A DNA stretch of 6,360 bases, taken from positions 1-6,360 of the forward strand of contig CAMURM010000103.1 of NCBI GenBank assembly GCA_947097535.1, read 5' to 3'. The DNA comes from an uncultured Selenomonas sp. Lineage in GTDB: Bacteria; Bacillota; Negativicutes; Selenomonadales; Selenomonadaceae. The position numbers and the translations under genes are program-made. Positions 6,357 through 6,360 of this stretch are shown here, piece after piece. Position 1 is the first letter of the stretch. Each line of letters begins with the position of its first letter. Under the pieces are notes generated by a model. It had not been told where the DNA came from. It ran no database searches and worked only from the letters and a program-made list of their open reading frames with translations.

Positions 6357-6360
6357 TGCT

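Overview
The window reads as a GC-rich bacterial chromosome segment. Every gene that can be supported lies on the minus strand, so transcription runs from the high coordinates to the low ones. An FMN riboswitch with a transcriptional terminator, a fused RibBA and Shine-Dalgarno sites of the GGAGG type point to Bacillota. The high GC content would suit Negativicutes such as Selenomonas or relatives. That placement is inferred from style only; no rRNA or marker phylogeny is possible here.

Right part (about 6360 to 1941): a complete riboflavin operon. A full FMN aptamer (6251-6356) is followed by an intrinsic terminator (about 6187-6227). Then come ribD (bifunctional deaminase/reductase), ribE (riboflavin synthase, TTG start 3 nt after the ribD stop), ribBA (DHBP synthase/GTP cyclohydrolase II), ribH (lumazine synthase) and a YfcE-type metallophosphodiesterase. 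A strong intrinsic terminator (1941-1985) closes the operon. Together the four rib genes take GTP and ribulose 5-phosphate to riboflavin. Only the dephosphorylation step lacks an obvious enzyme here. FMN, made from riboflavin, would shut the operon down through the riboswitch.

Left part (about 1940 to 1): a different kind of locus. After an AT-rich intergenic gap with weak promoter candidates comes a 571-residue Cas10/Cmr2-like protein. It has a Palm1-like segment, a second palm with an intact GGDD motif, and a C-terminal helical region, but no HD nuclease domain and no recognisable zinc finger. Its last 8 nt overlap the start of a second gene, a lysine-, arginine- and glutamine-rich protein that runs off the window at position 1. 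No CRISPR array and no other cas gene is visible. This is the most interesting part of the window: the likely promoter-proximal start of a Cas10-related (possibly cyclic-nucleotide-producing) operon next to a housekeeping operon, with the rest of the system beyond position 1.
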